The notes beneath the pieces were generated by a model. The model saw nothing but the letters and a program-made list of their open reading frames with translations, ran no database searches and was not told the DNA's origin. This document shows positions 50,842 through 59,675 of a stretch of DNA of 64,000 bases, piece by piece. Every line of letters begins with the position of its first letter. Position 1 is the stretch's first letter. Source of the DNA: Enterobacter huaxiensis (GTDB lineage: Bacteria; Pseudomonadota; Gammaproteobacteria; Enterobacterales; Enterobacteriaceae); contig NZ_CP043342.1 in assembly GCF_003594935.2 (NCBI RefSeq), forward strand, positions 1,364,001 to 1,428,000. Direction: 5' to 3'. Made by a program: the position numbers and the translations under genes.

Positions 50842-53610
50842 ATGGCATGCCAGGGGTTATGCACAACGAAGGGCCTGACCGTACTGCCCGTACGGTATGC
50901 CGTTGTGCCGGAGAATATCAATACCGGTTTACCAGGGTGGGCAAATGATCCGCTTGTCACCGGCATAACGCTTGCGAATAACGAAAAATATACCCTCCGT
51001 GCCCTTCGCCAGGGCTACCTTTACGTTTTTTATGAAAAAGGAAAGCAGGGCACGAATTACTGGCAGTGCTACAGCGTGGCGCCGGACGGCTCGCTGTGGC
51101 TGCAGCAGGTGGCGTCTAACCCGGCACCGGTGGATAAGGCGCTGTGCGAAACGGGCGGGCATATTGCGCAAAACGTCGAGTTCATGAGCATTGAATCCCC
51201 GGAGCAATGCGGCAACGTGTGGTTTGCGTTCAGCCAGTATCCGTGGGAGCAGGAAACGCTCGACCGGTATCGCACAACGCCGGAAGACCGCAGTGAGAGA
51301 ATGCAGAAAGTGATGCCTTCGGTGTCGGGAGGGCAGCGCACGAAAGCAGGAACGGATGTCAGCGGGGCGAGCCTGAACCAGGTGCTGGACTATCAGGTGC
51401 CTTCGGTTTCCGGCCTGCTGCCCGGCCCGGATGATGTGAAGGTGGTGAGCGTCAGCCGGGCATCGTCACTCTGGGATCCGGCGGTGGATGACCCGTGGCG
51501 GGTGAATAACGACGTGCTGAAACTGCAGTCCAGCCTGTATCCTTGGGCAAAAAACCGCAGCGGCAGGGCAGCCGCGACGGTCGCGGCCATGCAAGCCCGA
51601 AGCGAGGGGATGACGCCGCTGCTGCTTCCGCTTTGGGATCCGGTGGGGATAGTGCATGAGCTAAACGGCTGGAGCCAGGACGTGCTGGGGCGTCAGGCGC
51701 AGTTTCTGCAGGAGCGGGAGCTGGAGTTCACGACCAAAACGAACCTCGACGCCGTCAGAACGCTTCTGGAAAGCAATGCCCAGGCGCTTGAAGACGCGAT
51801 GCGGAGGCGAAGAACGGACAGTCCCATGCTGGCTGATGACTATCTGGATACGCGTCTGCAGGCGCTGGAAAAACGGTATCAGGACAGGCCGGACGTACTG
51901 GCGCAAATCAGGGCGGATGACAGATTAGTCAGGCGCTGGCATGCGCAGAACGTGACGGCATCGTACCCCGAAGGCGTGCTGATGAGTCCGCCCGAGCCGC
52001 TGGCCGCTCACCAGCGACGGGTTGCCGCGATACAGGCGCAGGTGGATGAGGAGCTGGCGTTAAATCTGCCTGCTCCTTCGCAGGACTTCAGCGGCGTGCG
52101 GGCGGAAAGCTGGGCGCCCTATGAGAAGAAGCTGAACACAACCCGACAGGCGAATTTTGATACCTGCTATTCGGGCCTGGTTAACACGGTTAATGCGCTC
52201 TTTCAGGCGCGGATAGTCAGCGTGGTGAACTGGCTCAGCGCGCCGCTGCTGCTGGCAGCGCTGGATGATTTCCACTGCGTGGCGCAGCGTGCAGGGCTGT
52301 TTTACCAGTCAGCGGTGGGGATGGCCCTGAACGGGGTTAACAGCTGTCCGGCAGGTGCGGCGAAGATAGACGGCTGGTGGAATGCGTACAGCGCTAAAAA
52401 CCGGGAGAATCTGCTTTGGCGGCACGTGACGGCCAATAATCCGCAGTTAATCAATGAGCTGGAGCCGTTTCTGGGGACGGTGAAAGGGAGAAAAGACGAA
52501 GACGTGACGCCGCTGACGGCGACTGCGGTGACGGCAGCCCTGATGCAGCAGGTCAGCAGTATGAAAAAACTGGAGGGATACTACCAGAAATCAATGTCCA
52601 CCGTGGTTAAGGGGCTGCGGGAAAATGCCAGTAAACTGGAAGTACAGCTCTTCAACACGGACGCGTTTATCGTCACGGTGGGTGACAGGGTAAGCCGCAT
52701 TCTGCGGGTGGATAAGGCCGGGGAGAAGCTGGCGACCACGGCCTTCAGGCTGATATTTATGGTCAGGGCGGGTATCCCGTCAGAGACCGTTCACGGGTTA
52801 GTGAATGACTATCTGAAGGATGCGCCGGCGCTGCGTCAGACGGTGCTGGCAGGTATACGCAGCAGCAGGCGCTTTATGGCGAGCCAGACTGAAGTGACCG
52901 CGATAAAGCAGACGCTGAGCCGCAGGCTGGAGGAGCACTTTGCAACAGAGAAGGGCAGGGGTGAATACCGTCTGGCAGGAATAAACAGCCTCTTGTTAGT
53001 ACTGAACGCGATGGATTTTATCTACCTGTGCGGACAGGTCAGGGATGAGAAGAAGCCGATGTCGAGCCTGATGGCGAGCGGGCTGGCAATGGTGAGCCAG
53101 GGCACGTCGGTTATTTTACCGGCAGTAGAAAAGGGGCTGGAAGCGCGTGAGCTGACAGTTTCATGGCTCAAGGGAGTCGGGGCTGCTGCGGGTGGAGTGG
53201 CTTCGCTGTTTTCGTTGTATGCGGACTGGACATTAACGAAGGACGAATTTCAGAATAATCGTTTTTGCCTGATGAGTGTTCTGGGACTGAAAACATTTGT
53301 GGATGGGCTGGCTGTCACAAAATCACTTGGTCTTCTGCTGGAGGTTGTTGATAGACCATTAGCCGTAAAAGCTTCTGAGAAAATAAGCCTTTTTCTGAGC
53401 GTAGAATTTTTAGGCATTCGGGTGCTTGCGGTATTGCTGACCTGGGAAGCCATGGTGGCAATAACCCTGTTGCAGGTGATTGTGACCTGGATATCGGACG
53501 ATGAGCTTCAGGTATGGTGTCAGAAATGTGTGTTTGGCGCAGCACCGTTCAACCGCAGTGTGGCAGACCAGAATAAAGCTCTGGAAGGGGCAATAAAGGA
53601 TATTGTATGA
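50842..53610 (+). CDS. VasX-like/BTH_I2691-family T6SS effector with membrane-spanning C-terminal tip
   Basis: The 922-residue protein starts at the ATG at 50842 (MACQGLCTTKGLTVLPVRYAVVP), eight or so bases after AAGGA; a GTG two codons earlier is possible. The N-terminal part (about 1-170) has the hallmark LPVRYAVVP...YTLRALRQGYLYVFYE pattern of VasX/BTH_I2691-type effectors. The middle is helical. The C-terminal tip (about 760-900) carries three strongly hydrophobic segments (GAAAGGVASLFSLY, TFVDGLAVTKSLGLLLEVV and EFLGIRVLAVLLTWEAMVAITLLQVIVTW), as expected for a pore-forming, inner-membrane-active toxin. The stop overlaps the start of the putative immunity gene (ATGA). Codons from about 694 onward recur downstream. 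Confidence 0.82.
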   Translation: MACQGLCTTKGLTVLPVRYAVVPENINTGLPGWANDPLVTGITLANNEKYTLRALRQGYLYVFYEKGKQGTNYWQCYSVAPDGSLWLQQVASNPAPVDKALCETGGHIAQNVEFMSIESPEQCGNVWFAFSQYPWEQETLDRYRTTPEDRSERMQKVMPSVSGGQRTKAGTDVSGASLNQVLDYQVPSVSGLLPGPDDVKVVSVSRASSLWDPAVDDPWRVNNDVLKLQSSLYPWAKNRSGRAAATVAAMQARSEGMTPLLLPLWDPVGIVHELNGWSQDVLGRQAQFLQERELEFTTKTNLDAVRTLLESNAQALEDAMRRRRTDSPMLADDYLDTRLQALEKRYQDRPDVLAQIRADDRLVRRWHAQNVTASYPEGVLMSPPEPLAAHQRRVAAIQAQVDEELALNLPAPSQDFSGVRAESWAPYEKKLNTTRQANFDTCYSGLVNTVNALFQARIVSVVNWLSAPLLLAALDDFHCVAQRAGLFYQSAVGMALNGVNSCPAGAAKIDGWWNAYSAKNRENLLWRHVTANNPQLINELEPFLGTVKGRKDEDVTPLTATAVTAALMQQVSSMKKLEGYYQKSMSTVVKGLRENASKLEVQLFNTDAFIVTVGDRVSRILRVDKAGEKLATTAFRLIFMVRAGIPSETVHGLVNDYLKDAPALRQTVLAGIRSSRRFMASQTEVTAIKQTLSRRLEEHFATEKGRGEYRLAGINSLLLVLNAMDFIYLCGQVRDEKKPMSSLMASGLAMVSQGTSVILPAVEKGLEARELTVSWLKGVGAAAGGVASLFSLYADWTLTKDEFQNNRFCLMSVLGLKTFVDGLAVTKSLGLLLEVVDRPLAVKASEKISLFLSVEFLGIRVLAVLLTWEAMVAITLLQVIVTWISDDELQVWCQKCVFGAAPFNRSVADQNKALEGAIKDIV
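52925..53610 (+). repeat. Effector-tip repeat, copy A1 (intact, in the full-length gene)
   Basis: This 686-base segment covers the last 228 codons of the effector and recurs at 54581-55265 with 685 bases. The first 300 bases or so (to about 53220) are nearly identical between the copies, while the following part is clearly diverged (for example FCLMSVLGLKTFVDG versus FLLSSVLLIKTTIDV). The last 45 codons are again similar. Confidence 0.85.
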
Positions 53611-54566
53611 ATTCAGAAGAGCAGCAATTAAGTTCCCGATTTATCAAACCTGAAAAGCTGGCTGACTTACGGAATAAGCAGGAAATTGAGGTGATGAACG
53701 GCAGGCCGTGGACGCGTGAGCTTCCTCCTCCTCCGGTATTACCGCCCTATGGTCCTCTGGAGAAAATATCAGGGCAGTTGGAGTCTTTTCACTATGAGAG
53801 ATTCAGAGAGTATTTTGGCCCCAAAGCCTATCGAACCAGCACTCTTCCGGAGATATCAGACGGGAAACGCGGCACAGCTGCAGCTGCTGCTATTGCTGTA
53901 GGGAGCCCTGGCGTCGGTGCTACTATCATGGCCGAAAGCGAATCTTCAAACAGTTCGGCAGAATATGTGCAGGGAATAATTAATGGTAAGCCATTTCGCG
54001 GCTGGGTCGGGGTAACCCGACTTAAAGCGGGAGATAACGTGGAGATGATTGCCGAGTGGCAGCATGACCATTATGAGGTCTATGCGATAGCGTTGCCGGA
54101 AGAGCGTATAGTTTCGATATGCCCGAGATGTGATATGGGGCATATTGCCCATATGCTATGGCGGATTAAAAATATGTTTATCCTCACGGGGATTCTTTTT
54201 TTTATGGTGCTTTTTTCGGGGGTTCTTAGTGAAGTGATTGATGGCACCTGGAAGAGTCTTGAGTCATTTATAACTACATACTATTGGTTATATTTTATAG
54301 CATTGCTGGGAGGGGGGGGAGTGTCAGGGTTAATTGCATTTTTTGCATATAAAGCCTACGCGCCAACATGCTGTAAACTGGCTGAGGAAATCTTTAATTT
54401 GCTGGGGGTGAAAAACGTTAAAACGGTCAATCTCAATAAAACAACTAAAGATAGAGAACAACATTTAATAGAGAGTGGGGAGTGGCCCAGTCCGGGTGAT
54501 GAAAAAAGATCTGCCTCCCCTAGTGCTAAATTTATTTACTCAGCGGAATGGTGGTTTTATTACTAG
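53607..54566 (+). CDS. Putative immunity protein of the VasX-like effector, copy 1
   Basis: The 319-residue protein starts inside the effector stop (ATGA). The N-terminal half is soluble, with PWTRELPPPPVLPPYGPLEKISGQLE and an ISDGKRGTAAAAA segment. Two membrane segments follow (MFILTGILFFMVLFSGVLSEV, about 191-211, and YFIALLGGGGVSGLIAFFAYKAY, about 229-252), then a charged C-terminus ending in aromatic residues (SAEWWFYY). I do not recognise a named domain. The position after a membrane-active effector and the membrane segments suggest an immunity protein, as for TsiV2 with VasX. This is inference. Confidence 0.7.
   Translation: MNSEEQQLSSRFIKPEKLADLRNKQEIEVMNGRPWTRELPPPPVLPPYGPLEKISGQLESFHYERFREYFGPKAYRTSTLPEISDGKRGTAAAAAIAVGSPGVGATIMAESESSNSSAEYVQGIINGKPFRGWVGVTRLKAGDNVEMIAEWQHDHYEVYAIALPEERIVSICPRCDMGHIAHMLWRIKNMFILTGILFFMVLFSGVLSEVIDGTWKSLESFITTYYWLYFIALLGGGGVSGLIAFFAYKAYAPTCCKLAEEIFNLLGVKNVKTVNLNKTTKDREQHLIESGEWPSPGDEKRSASPSAKFIYSAEWWFYY
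53676..53887 (+). repeat. 212-bp immunity-gene repeat, copy 1
   Basis: This block encodes KQEIEVMNGRPWTREL and onward to GTAAAA. By eye it is identical at all 212 positions to 55334-55545 and has five differences from 56566-56777. Sequence on either side is more diverged. Confidence 0.9.
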
Positions 54567-54580
54567 CTAAAAACTAATTA

Positions 54581-55265
54581 GGCTGGAGGCGCACTTTGCA
54601 AAAGAGAAGGGCAAGGCGGAATACCGTCTGGCAGGGATAAACAGCCTGCTGCTGGTACTGAACGCGATGGATTTTATCTACCTGTGCGGACAGGTCAGGG
54701 ATGAGAAAAAGCCGCTGTCGAGCCTGATGGCGAGCGGTCTGGCGATGGTGAACCAGGGCACGTCGGTTATTTTACCGGCAGTAGAAAAGGGGCTGGAAGC
54801 CCGTCATTTGACTGTGTCCTGGGTCAAGGGGGAGGGGCGGCAGCGGGTGGAACTGCGTCTTTGATTTCGGTGTTTGCTGATGGTGCAAGTACTTACGAAG
54901 AGTTGCAAAACAACCGTTTTTTACTTTCCTCTGTATTGCTTATTAAAACAACAATTGATGTCCTGGCTGTCACAAAATCAGTCGGTCTTTTGCTGGAGCT
55001 TATTGGCAAACCTCTTGCAAAAGATGGGGCTGATTTAATCGCCCGTGGTCTGGCAGTTGAATTTTTAGGCATTCGGATACTTGCAGTACTGATGACCTGG
55101 GAAGTGATGGTAGCGGTAACTTTGATACAGGTGGTTGTGACCTGGATATCGGACGATGAGCTTCAGATATGGTGTAAAAAATGCGTGTTCGGTACAGCAC
55201 CTTTCAACCGCAGTCTGACAGACCAGAATAAAGCCCTGGAAGGGGCGATAAAGGATATTTCATGA
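54581..55265 (+). pseudogene. Headless, frameshifted copy of the effector tip (copy A2)
   Basis: The segment begins abruptly at codon 694-695 of the effector (LEAHFAKEKGKAEYRLAGIN) with no start codon or upstream effector part, 14 bases after immunity copy 1. One base is missing near 54829-54840 (a G-rich run where the intact copy reads KGVGAAAGG), so the frame shifts and meets TGA at 54862-54864. The rest continues in the next frame to a stop at 55263-55265 (FADGASTYEELQNNRF to EGAIKDIS). It is an orphan tip, not expected to be secreted alone. It has its own variable middle part, different from copy A1. Confidence 0.85.
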
Positions 55266-56221
55266 ATTCAGTTGAAAATCAGCAGATATGCTCCCGTTTT
55301 GTTGAGCCAGAGAAATTAGCAGACCTGCGTACAAAGCAGGAAATTGAGGTGATGAACGGCAGGCCGTGGACGCGTGAGCTTCCTCCTCCTCCGGTATTAC
55401 CGCCCTATGGTCCTCTGGAGAAAATATCAGGGCAGTTGGAGTCTTTTCACTATGAGAGATTCAGAGAGTATTTTGGCCCCAAAGCCTATCGAACCAGCAC
55501 TCTTCCGGAGATATCAGACGGGAAACGCGGCACAGCTGCAGCTGCAGCCATTGCTGCAGGAAGCCCTGGTGTCGGGGTGACAATTATGGCCGAGAGTGAC
55601 TCGTCGAACAGTTCTGCGGAATATGTACAGGGCATCATTAACGGGAAGCCGTTTCGGGGATGGGTGGGAGTAACCCGGTGTCGGGCTGGCGATTGTGTAG
55701 ATATCATTGCGGAATGGCAGCATGACCATTATGAGGTCTATGCCATAGCGCTACCGGAAGAGCGAATAGTTTCTGTATGTCCGGAATGTGATATGGGGCA
55801 TATTGCGCATATGCTGTGGCGGATTAAAAATATGTTTATTCTAACAGCTATAATCATGTTTATGTTTGCATGTGTTTGCCTTGTTAAGTCTATGAATGAG
55901 GTGGGTTGGGAACAGTTGGATTTTTGGAAAGAATATTTTGTTTTTCTCATGATGATGTTAGGGTTGGCTTTTCTTTTTACTGGAGCGATTGCAATCGCAG
56001 CTTATAAAGCCTATTCCTCCACCTGTTGCAAACTGGCTGAAGAAATTTTTCATTTATTGGGAATGAAGAACGTTTCCTGTGTGAATCTAAAAAAAATCAC
56101 TAAGAAAAAAGAAATGCATCAGAAAGAAAAGGGGGAATGGCATGAGCCATCAAGCCGCACTTATCGTCCACAGCCAACGCGTAAATTTGGCTACTCGTTT
56201 GAATACTGGTATTTCTATTGA
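55262..56221 (+). CDS. Putative immunity protein, copy 2
   Basis: The 319-residue paralogue of the gene at 53607 starts in an ATGA overlap with the orphan tip A2. The first half is nearly identical to copy 1 (within a 212-bp block of identical DNA), while the two membrane segments (MFILTAIIMFMFACVCLVKSM and FLMMMLGLAFLFTGAIAIAAYKAY) and the tail (FGYSFEYWYFY) differ. The divergence runs parallel to that of the effector tips, as expected if each immunity protein matches its own tip. The gene is intact although its tip is broken. Confidence 0.7.
   Translation: MNSVENQQICSRFVEPEKLADLRTKQEIEVMNGRPWTRELPPPPVLPPYGPLEKISGQLESFHYERFREYFGPKAYRTSTLPEISDGKRGTAAAAAIAAGSPGVGVTIMAESDSSNSSAEYVQGIINGKPFRGWVGVTRCRAGDCVDIIAEWQHDHYEVYAIALPEERIVSVCPECDMGHIAHMLWRIKNMFILTAIIMFMFACVCLVKSMNEVGWEQLDFWKEYFVFLMMMLGLAFLFTGAIAIAAYKAYSSTCCKLAEEIFHLLGMKNVSCVNLKKITKKKEMHQKEKGEWHEPSSRTYRPQPTRKFGYSFEYWYFY
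55334..55545 (+). repeat. 212-bp immunity-gene repeat, copy 2
   Basis: Identical by eye to 53676-53887. Confidence 0.9.
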
Positions 56222-56344
56222 TTAAAAGATGGCAGTGCTTTTTATTGTCCTTATCGGTAAGACATTGATAAAGTTGTGGCCGGTAAGGTTGCCAGAGATT
56301 CAGATGTAGATTTGCAGACAGTTCACATAATTAAGGAAGATTTT

Positions 56345-56500
56345 ATGAAGTTCGCTCTGCTACAGGTAATTGCGACCTGGATAACGGATGACTGACTTCA
56401 TATATGGTGCAGGAAATGTGTGTTTGGAACAAAACCGTTCAACCGCAGTGTGGCAGACCAGAATAAAACCCTGGAAGCCGCAATAAAGGATATCTTATGA
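56345..56500 (+). pseudogene. Stub of a third effector tip
   Basis: From 56357 the frame encodes LLQVIATWITDD, a TGA stop, then LHIWCRKCVFGTKPFNRSVA and on to AAIKDIL. This matches the last 47 codons of the effector (LLQVIVTWISDDELQVWCQK onward), with the GAG of DDEL changed to TGA. The five bases around the stop overlap the next immunity-like start in the usual ATGA form. The DNA before 56345 (56222-56344) shows no clear match to the effector. Confidence 0.8.
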
Positions 56501-57280
56501 ATTCAGAAGAGCAGCAGATGTGCTCCCGTTTCGTTGAACTAGACAAATTAGCAGACCTGCCTACAAAGCAGGAAATTGAGGTGATGAACGGCAGGCCGTG
56601 GACGCGTGAGCTTCCTCCTCCTCCGGTATTACCGCCCTGTAGTCTTCTGGAGAAAATATCAGGGCAGCTGGAGTCTTTTCACTATGAGAGATTCAGAGAG
56701 TATTTTGGTCCCAAAGCCTATCGAACCAGCACTCTTCCGGAGATATCAGACGGGAAACGCGGCACAGCTGCAGCTGCAGCGATGTTGCTGGGAGTCCAAG
56801 TGCAGAAAGAGTAATTATTGCCGAATCATATCATCAAATGATATGACAGAATGTATGCAGGGAAAAATTAATGGCAGACTATTTCGCGGCTGGGCCGGGG
56901 TAACCCGACTTAAGGATGGAGATTACGTAGAAGTGATAGCCAGGTAGCAGCATGACCATTATGAGGTCTATGCCATTGCGCTACCGGAAGAGCGAATGGT
57001 TTCTGTATGCCCGAATATGACATGGGGCATATTGAGCATATGCTATGACGGATTTAGTTATGTTTACTCTTACCGCAATGATAAATTTTATTGGTATATG
57101 CATGCATCGTGAATTCTCAAAAGATGGAGGGCATTCTGATTACTAGCCCTAACGCCAAAGTTCAAAGTATTTATTGCTTGCGATATTGGTAGATGTTTCT
57201 TGGTTAATTGCGCTGTGGCTTTTAAAACCTGTCCGCCAATATGCTAAAAACTGACTGGGAAGATATTTCATTTTCTGGTT
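56497..57280 (+). pseudogene. Decayed third immunity-like gene
   Basis: The first frame encodes 105 residues (MNSEEQQMCSRFVELDKLAD to GVQVQKE) that match copies 1 and 2 to the AAAAA segment, then stops at 56812-56814. Recognisable pieces continue in shifting frames: a GKINGRLFRGWAGVTRLKDGDYVEVIA segment at about 56858-56944 (then TAG), HYEVYAIALPEERMVSVC at about 56956-57010, and the KLTGKIFHFL end at about 57250-57280. Several indels and stops make it a pseudogene. The right boundary is approximate. Confidence 0.8.
56566..56777 (+). repeat. 212-bp immunity-gene repeat, copy 3
   Basis: Same block as 53676-53887 with five base differences by eye (three close together at CCCTGTAGTCTT, one in CAGCTG, one in GGTCCC). 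Confidence 0.85.
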
Positions 57281-57546
57281 ATACTTATTTTACAATATTC
57301 ACTTTCAATTAAATAATATTAGGCGCGAGCAAGAAGTTAAGAGAGAAGAGGAAATAGAATGATTTGGTCGATGGAAATAAAATTCCTGTTGTAGCCCGGG
57401 TTTTATTTATTTCCCGTGTGTTGGTTTTATGTTGGCATGATTTGTTTCCATAAAATGAATGGGCTAAGTCTGATGTTTTTCCTCAAGTTAATGGGTTTAT
57501 CATTATTCATGGTAATAATTTTGCAGGTAGATTTTAAGGTTAAGTT
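57281..57546. other. AT-rich spacer before the DUF4123-like gene
   Basis: This stretch shows no open frame with family support. It is rich in A and T and contains TTAAGG just before the next gene as a likely ribosome binding site. It may carry the last traces of the decayed immunity gene at its left end. Confidence 0.5.
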
Positions 57547-58455
57547 ATGGATAAAAAACTATTTGATGATATTAAAAGAATAATCTCTAATGCTGCTTTT
57601 GTAAAAAATGATAAGTGTTTCCTTCTGATAGATGCAAGCCTGAAACAATATCAGTCAAATAATATATTGTACGATACATTAAAAAATTTCAAATCTTATA
57701 AGGTTTATTTTAATCATCCAGAACTTAATGATGCATTACAACTTTCGCTTTTCCCTCTCAGTGTGAGTAATGTTATAGATAATGGATTATTGGATAAAAG
57801 TATTTACCATGCATTAAATGAGATAAAAACTAAGAATCTTGATTCAGGAGAGGGACGTAGCGTATGTGGTTGGATCTCGACAGAATTAACAGGAGAACAC
57901 CTCGCTGAAGAGATTGCCTTATCCGCTGTGCAATCGGTTACATCAGGTGAGGAAATATTAATGCGCTATTTTGATCCCTCTGTGTTTGGCCTGTTAATGC
58001 CAGTGCTAGATAATTGGCAAAAACAACAATTATTAAGCAATATTAATACCTGGTCTTTTATTGATGGTGATGGTGTCGCCCAGATAATGAATGGTGGTGG
58101 CGAGTGTAAGAAAAAATTAAACTACTCACTTGGATTGACGGAGTTAAATAAATCCGAAATGAACTGGTTAGTAGTTATCAATAAAATCCTGCGTATTTAT
58201 CGCAAAATGAATCTTTCCAATAAAATAAATGAGAGAGATGCAGTCATGCTTTTATTCCCTGCGCTAAGATATTTTTATTCTTTATTCGCTTCTTCCGAGG
58301 TAGATGTTACTGAATTTGGGCTTGATGTTATCTGCGCAAAAAGGCCTTTTTACTTGGATGAGATGTTTGAAAAATTTGTTTCAAGAAAGTGTAATCAAAA
58401 AATTATTTATTATTCTGATGTTAAATCCAAGTATTTAGCAGAAAGCAGTAGTTGA
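57547..58455 (+). CDS. DUF4123-like T6SS adaptor protein
   Basis: The 302-residue protein has the DUF4123 pattern: a FLLIDASL strand near residue 25 and RYFDPSVFGLLMPVLDNWQKQQLLSNINTWSFIDGDG (about 138-175), where the family has a RxxDPRVL...L...Q...L-G-I-W motif. DUF4123 proteins (Tap/TEC) are chaperones that load effectors onto VgrG or PAAR. The gene is AT-rich, unlike the structural T6SS genes. It is unusual that it lies after, not before, the effector and that no full effector follows it. Confidence 0.7.
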   Translation: MDKKLFDDIKRIISNAAFVKNDKCFLLIDASLKQYQSNNILYDTLKNFKSYKVYFNHPELNDALQLSLFPLSVSNVIDNGLLDKSIYHALNEIKTKNLDSGEGRSVCGWISTELTGEHLAEEIALSAVQSVTSGEEILMRYFDPSVFGLLMPVLDNWQKQQLLSNINTWSFIDGDGVAQIMNGGGECKKKLNYSLGLTELNKSEMNWLVVINKILRIYRKMNLSNKINERDAVMLLFPALRYFYSLFASSEVDVTEFGLDVICAKRPFYLDEMFEKFVSRKCNQKIIYYSDVKSKYLAESSS

Positions 58456-58504
58456 CTGTTTTTAATTGAAGGGTGACGTGCTATAAACAATCATGGAGTG
58501 CTGT

Positions 58505-59674
58505 ATGGTCTGGCCTGTAAAAATAATTCCTCCTGGTGATAAGATCCCTGAGTTAAAATGGAAAAGATGGTTTTTTCCTTTCTTGTGTTTTTTTATTATT
58601 CTAGTTATGGCTTGGATTATAATTAACATTATTGGCACTGCTGATAATAATCTCATAAATTTGTTATCTTTACTTTCCTTTTTATTTTTTTTTGCTTATA
58701 TTCTGGCGCTTTCGGTTAGGGTGTATTATTATGGTGTGTGTTTGTCGGAGTTTGAATTAAGAGAAAAAAACAAAGAGATAACCAGAGGAAAATGGACTGA
58801 ATGGGCCAGCGATAAGTTTAATGTTTTTGCTTATGCTTTATTTTTGCCATCTGAAATTTCATTATTGAAAATAGCTTCATCTCAACCTGTGGAAATATTA
58901 AAAGAACAAAAATTAAAGCTTTTTGGCTATAATAATGATGCTTATACAGAAGAACAACTGATTTATGAACTATTAGCGTCTGTCAGGGGGGAACTGATAA
59001 GGCTGCAGAAATTATGTGTTTTCGATATTATATTCACGTATGGTAGTAGTAGTGTTTCGTATTCGATGTTTAAAGAGTGTTGGAATGCGGTCGGTTTCTC
59101 TGATAAATATTTAAACAATTATTATTATTGGAATGATTCTTTCGAAGAAACATTTGATGCGTTATCTGGCATTGATCTTAACCGAGTGGCGGTAATCATT
59201 TCTGCAAACGTAGAGGGTATTGATGGCTACTGTCCTAACTCTACAGAATTTGCTTCAATTTTGCTGGTGACACATCAAGAACAATTACCGAAAAATAAAA
59301 ACTATAGTGCGGCGCTGCGTACGTTGAAATGTGAAAAGAATTTAGCTAAGCAAGAGTTCATTCATATGGTGACCTACCAGCCGGATGTACTTAGAACGAT
59401 AAAGGTACTTTTAAGCAATATGAGTGTTAACGAAGCTCTAAGTCTTTCGGAAATAATAATAGGGTCATACTTATCCAGCGATGCTGGATGGGAATATGAA
59501 ACGCAACATTTAGATTTGTTCTTGGGGAAATTAGGAGATGCAAGTTTTTGGTTAGTATTTACCTTGTCTCTTTTTATATCTGAAAAAAACAATAAACCAG
59601 TTTTGATGGTCGCCAGCGTTGGCGATGATTATGTCTTTAATGTGTTCAAACAGTTTGATTGCAGGGAGCATTAA
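58505..59674 (+). CDS. Unknown membrane protein upstream of tssM
   Basis: The 389-residue protein starts at the ATG at 58505 (MVWPVKIIPPGDKIPELKWK), behind GGAG; an ATG at 58493 would place the ribosome site inside the gene. Two close N-terminal membrane segments (WFFPFLCFFIILVMAWIIINII, about 21-42, and LLSLLSFLFFFAYILALSVRVYYYG, about 53-77) precede a large soluble part. I recognise no domain. The gene is AT-rich and lies two bases before the tssM start chosen here, so the two are likely coupled. A T6SS-related role is inferred from position. Confidence 0.6.
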   Translation: MVWPVKIIPPGDKIPELKWKRWFFPFLCFFIILVMAWIIINIIGTADNNLINLLSLLSFLFFFAYILALSVRVYYYGVCLSEFELREKNKEITRGKWTEWASDKFNVFAYALFLPSEISLLKIASSQPVEILKEQKLKLFGYNNDAYTEEQLIYELLASVRGELIRLQKLCVFDIIFTYGSSSVSYSMFKECWNAVGFSDKYLNNYYYWNDSFEETFDALSGIDLNRVAVIISANVEGIDGYCPNSTEFASILLVTHQEQLPKNKNYSAALRTLKCEKNLAKQEFIHMVTYQPDVLRTIKVLLSNMSVNEALSLSEIIIGSYLSSDAGWEYETQHLDLFLGKLGDASFWLVFTLSLFISEKNNKPVLMVASVGDDYVFNVFKQFDCREH

Positions 59675-59675
59675 A

